Origin: Cohaesibacter sp.
GTDB lineage: Bacteria; Pseudomonadota; Alphaproteobacteria; Rhizobiales; Cohaesibacteraceae
Assembly (NCBI GenBank): GCA_025800145.1
Contig: JAOXSH010000103.1
Span: 1-44,770 of the forward strand
DNA: 44,770 nucleotides
Reading direction: 5' to 3'
Positions 43,265 through 44,770 of the stretch are shown piece after piece (the stretch's first letter is position 1; each line of letters opens with the position of its first letter). The position numbers and the translations under genes are program-made. A model generated the notes under the pieces. The model searched no databases and was not told the origin of the DNA. It saw only the letters and a program-made list of their open reading frames with translations.

Positions 43265-43315
43265 GGAAGGCTGATAATCCAAAGAGGACCCCAGATTTGG
43301 GATAACCAGCCTTCC
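43265..43315 (-). repeat. intercistronic hairpin between binding-protein and ATPase genes
   Basis: GGAAGGCTG (43265-43273) pairs with CAGCCTTCC (43307-43315), with a partly pairing inner part. There is no clean T-run on the minus strand, so it is more likely a processing or stabilising hairpin, or an attenuator, that gives more binding protein than ATPase, as in many such operons. Confidence 0.6.
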
Positions 43316-43324
43316 CAGGCAGCA

Positions 43325-44347
43325 TTAGCCGCCAAACTGAGCGTCAAGCCATTCTTTGGCTTCACCTTTTTTCATTGTCCAATAGGAAATGGTGTAAGCC
43401 TTATAGAAGAACTCTTTCGCCGGGCTGGATTTCGGAGCAACCTTGCCATCCAGAACATTCATGATCAGATCGATGCGACCCTGAGCGGTTTCTAGAGGTG
43501 GCAGACCCATGGAGACCTTGAGGCTTGAGTTTGGATCAAAGACATGGTCGATCTCAACCGCATCAAAATCCACGCTGGCAACGATCTCGGTCAGAGGCTT
43601 GCCGTCAGCAAACTTGCCGCGACCCAACTGAGACAGACCGGCCATTGTGCCAACAGTCAGGTTTGAAGCTTCAGAATAGATCAGATTGACTTCTGGACGC
43701 TGCGTTAGAAGGTCAACGATGATCTGTTTGGCAGCTTCCTGGCCCTTGCTTGAATCAAGTGCGCCGAGATTTTCCGCAGTTGGATCAACAGATAGAACGC
43801 CTTTGGCGAAAGGCTCGGTACGTCCGGAATTCACTTCTGTATGGTTTGGCCAACCCAGCTGTACCATCACGATTGGCTTGTTCGGATGCGCCTCCTTCCA
43901 GGCCTTGGCCATCTGGGCACCCATTTCAAAGGAGACGGACGCCTCATCACTACGAGCGGTAGGAATGCCCGTGTCAGTGATCGGGCTAAAGAATGACGTG
44001 ACAGCAATGTTTTCTGCCAATGCGTCATTCACACCGGGTGTCGCTGCTTCAGCGTCCCAGATATGCAGGCTTGCCGCATCAAAACCACCAGCGACAATCT
44101 GGTCAACATTCTGCGTCATAACGGCAGAATCTGCCTGACCATCAAAAACCACGACCTCGGCGCCATATTTGTCTTTGGCATATTTTTCAGCAGCAGCAGC
44201 CTGTGATTGATGAAATACATTTGAAAGGTCAGAGACGAAAAACGCGATGCGTTTACCGTCTGCTGCCAGGACGTTTGCACCTGCCGCCATCACGAGCGAC
44301 GACGCCAGCAGTCCTGACATAACCAACTTCTTTCCATTAATCCTCAT
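43325..44347 (-). CDS. periplasmic sugar-binding protein, ribose/LsrB class
   Basis: A 340-residue substrate-binding protein of the peripla_BP_4 class. The signal peptide is residues 1-~28 (GLLASSLVMAAGANVLA, cut before ADGKRIAFF), and two lobes follow, with NVDQIVAGGFDAASLHIWDA and LIYSEASNLTVGTMAGL. By eye it is not close to LsrB of enterobacteria, so AI-2 is not the obvious ligand. I start at ATG 44347 with GGGAGGAA seven bases upstream; an in-frame ATG at 44404 lacks a ribosome site. It is the first gene of the operon. Confidence 0.9.
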   Translation of the reverse strand: MRINGKKLVMSGLLASSLVMAAGANVLAADGKRIAFFVSDLSNVFHQSQAAAAEKYAKDKYGAEVVVFDGQADSAVMTQNVDQIVAGGFDAASLHIWDAEAATPGVNDALAENIAVTSFFSPITDTGIPTARSDEASVSFEMGAQMAKAWKEAHPNKPIVMVQLGWPNHTEVNSGRTEPFAKGVLSVDPTAENLGALDSSKGQEAAKQIIVDLLTQRPEVNLIYSEASNLTVGTMAGLSQLGRGKFADGKPLTEIVASVDFDAVEIDHVFDPNSSLKVSMGLPPLETAQGRIDLIMNVLDGKVAPKSSPAKEFFYKAYTISYWTMKKGEAKEWLDAQFGG

Positions 44348-44404
44348 TGCAGTTCCTCCCATGCATTGGATCAACGAGGTGATCTTCACCTCCAGTTTAA
44401 CCAC

Positions 44405-44770
44405 AAGTCAGCCCTATTCTTCATGTGAAATTTATTGCAGTTATTGTAATAAATATGCATAATTTGAAATTATTGTCAATTATCCAATTATTTTTCTGAA
44501 TAAATTTCAGCCGAAAAAAGTTCGCAAATACGGAATAAGGGCAGAAACTTCAAAATCTCAGAACTCAACAATCATCAGATTATCTATTTGATTCTATGTT
44601 TTAATTTTCTCTAATCGGATTTATTCTCTACATCCGAACGGTCTTCTAAATGCAAAAAAGTATTTGTAGGTACAACACCTGAAATGAGTCTATAAGCCGG
44701 TGACGGAGAAAGGCATTCAGGCGCGTTTCTCCAAAAATTTGTTTGGAGGTTTGGGATTTCTCCACCATGA
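44405..44770. other. upstream region of the binding-protein gene, to window end
   Basis: It is AT-rich between 44420 and 44520. A 10-bp inverted pair, GAAATTTATT (44427-44436) and AATAAATTTC (44499-44508), encloses the promoter. Near the end, GGAGAAA (44705-44711) and TTTCTCC (44726-44732) form a hairpin. No gene is seen in the last 360 bases. Confidence 0.5.
44430..44479 (-). promoter_or_regulatory. probable promoter and operator of the catabolic operon
   Basis: On the minus strand a perfect -35 box TTGACA (44479-44474) is followed, 17-18 bases on, by an AT-rich -10 region (ATATTT or TATTTA, about 44456-44450). An inverted repeat ATTTATT (44430-44436) / AATAAAT (44448-44454) overlaps the -10 and start region, fitting a SorC-type repressor site. 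The -10 box is poor, so the exact promoter is uncertain. Confidence 0.5.

Noticed and set aside
30554-44347. Calling the operon a true AI-2 lsr operon
   Set aside because: The binding protein and kinase do not look like LsrB and LsrK, and four extra redox enzymes are present. Only the class list matches.
1-44770. CRISPR arrays, rRNA or tRNA genes
   Set aside because: No spaced direct-repeat array and no cloverleaf or rRNA-like segment was noticed on either strand.

Overview
The window looks like chromosome of an alphaproteobacterium of the Hyphomicrobiales (Rhizobiales) type, GC close to 50 percent by eye. The pointers are a TrcR-type (DUF1013) and an RcdA-type (DUF1465) cell-cycle protein, the order tkt-gap-pgk, an alphaproteobacterial L31 without zinc cysteines, and a DUF4164-zapA pair. 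A family such as Cohaesibacteraceae is a guess only.

Bases 1-24,959 are housekeeping: a DUF465 protein, an acyl-CoA synthetase, a frameshifted TauE/SafE permease, propionyl-CoA synthetase prpE, trcR, a von Willebrand/TadG protein, a quinone oxidoreductase, a probable small RNA (about 9364-9455), rcdA, a frameshifted ABM monooxygenase, rpmE, an ABC exporter, a TolQ/MotA plus OmpA/MotB pair, an inositol-monophosphatase, efp, a Sel1-repeat protein, a degenerate ThiE-like protein, pgk, gap, tkt, DUF4164 and zapA. Many genes end in clear intrinsic terminators, and several have perfect inverted repeats in their upstream regions.

Bases about 24,960-30,500 are a remnant of a plasmid or integrative element set directly against the 3' end of zapA. 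It holds an IS5/IS427-type element (two frames, -1 frameshift), the first ~105 codons of a strawberry-notch-type plasmid gene cut off by that IS, a complete parDE toxin-antitoxin operon with an operator inside its promoter spacer, a Phd-type antitoxin with a frame-disrupted PemK-like toxin, and a 772-residue ParB-like protein without parA. The ParB-like and strawberry-notch genes share a leader: a hairpin with a CCGGGCU arm followed by a GA-rich tract.

Bases 30,554-44,347 are one minus-strand catabolic locus: substrate-binding protein, RbsA-type ATPase, two permeases, SorC-family regulator, aldo/keto reductase, GlpD/EryB-like flavin dehydrogenase, class I DhnA/LsrF-type aldolase, FGGY kinase, zinc-free MDR dehydrogenase, GMC oxidoreductase and an LsrG-like ABM protein. 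Starts and stops overlap or nearly touch in most places. The gene classes cover all those of the AI-2 lsr operon (K, R, A, C, D, B, F, G) but with a LyxK-like kinase, a binding protein unlike LsrB, and four extra redox enzymes, which points to an uncharacterised sugar or polyol. A likely logic is import, phosphorylation, oxidation of a polyol phosphate to a ketose phosphate, and aldolase cleavage to a triose (inference). A TTGACA promoter and AT-rich inverted repeats in front of the binding-protein gene are probable control sites. This is the best candidate for an undescribed system here.

Three genes (TauE, ABM, PemK-like) are broken by single-base frame changes; whether these are real decay or read errors cannot be decided from the sequence alone.
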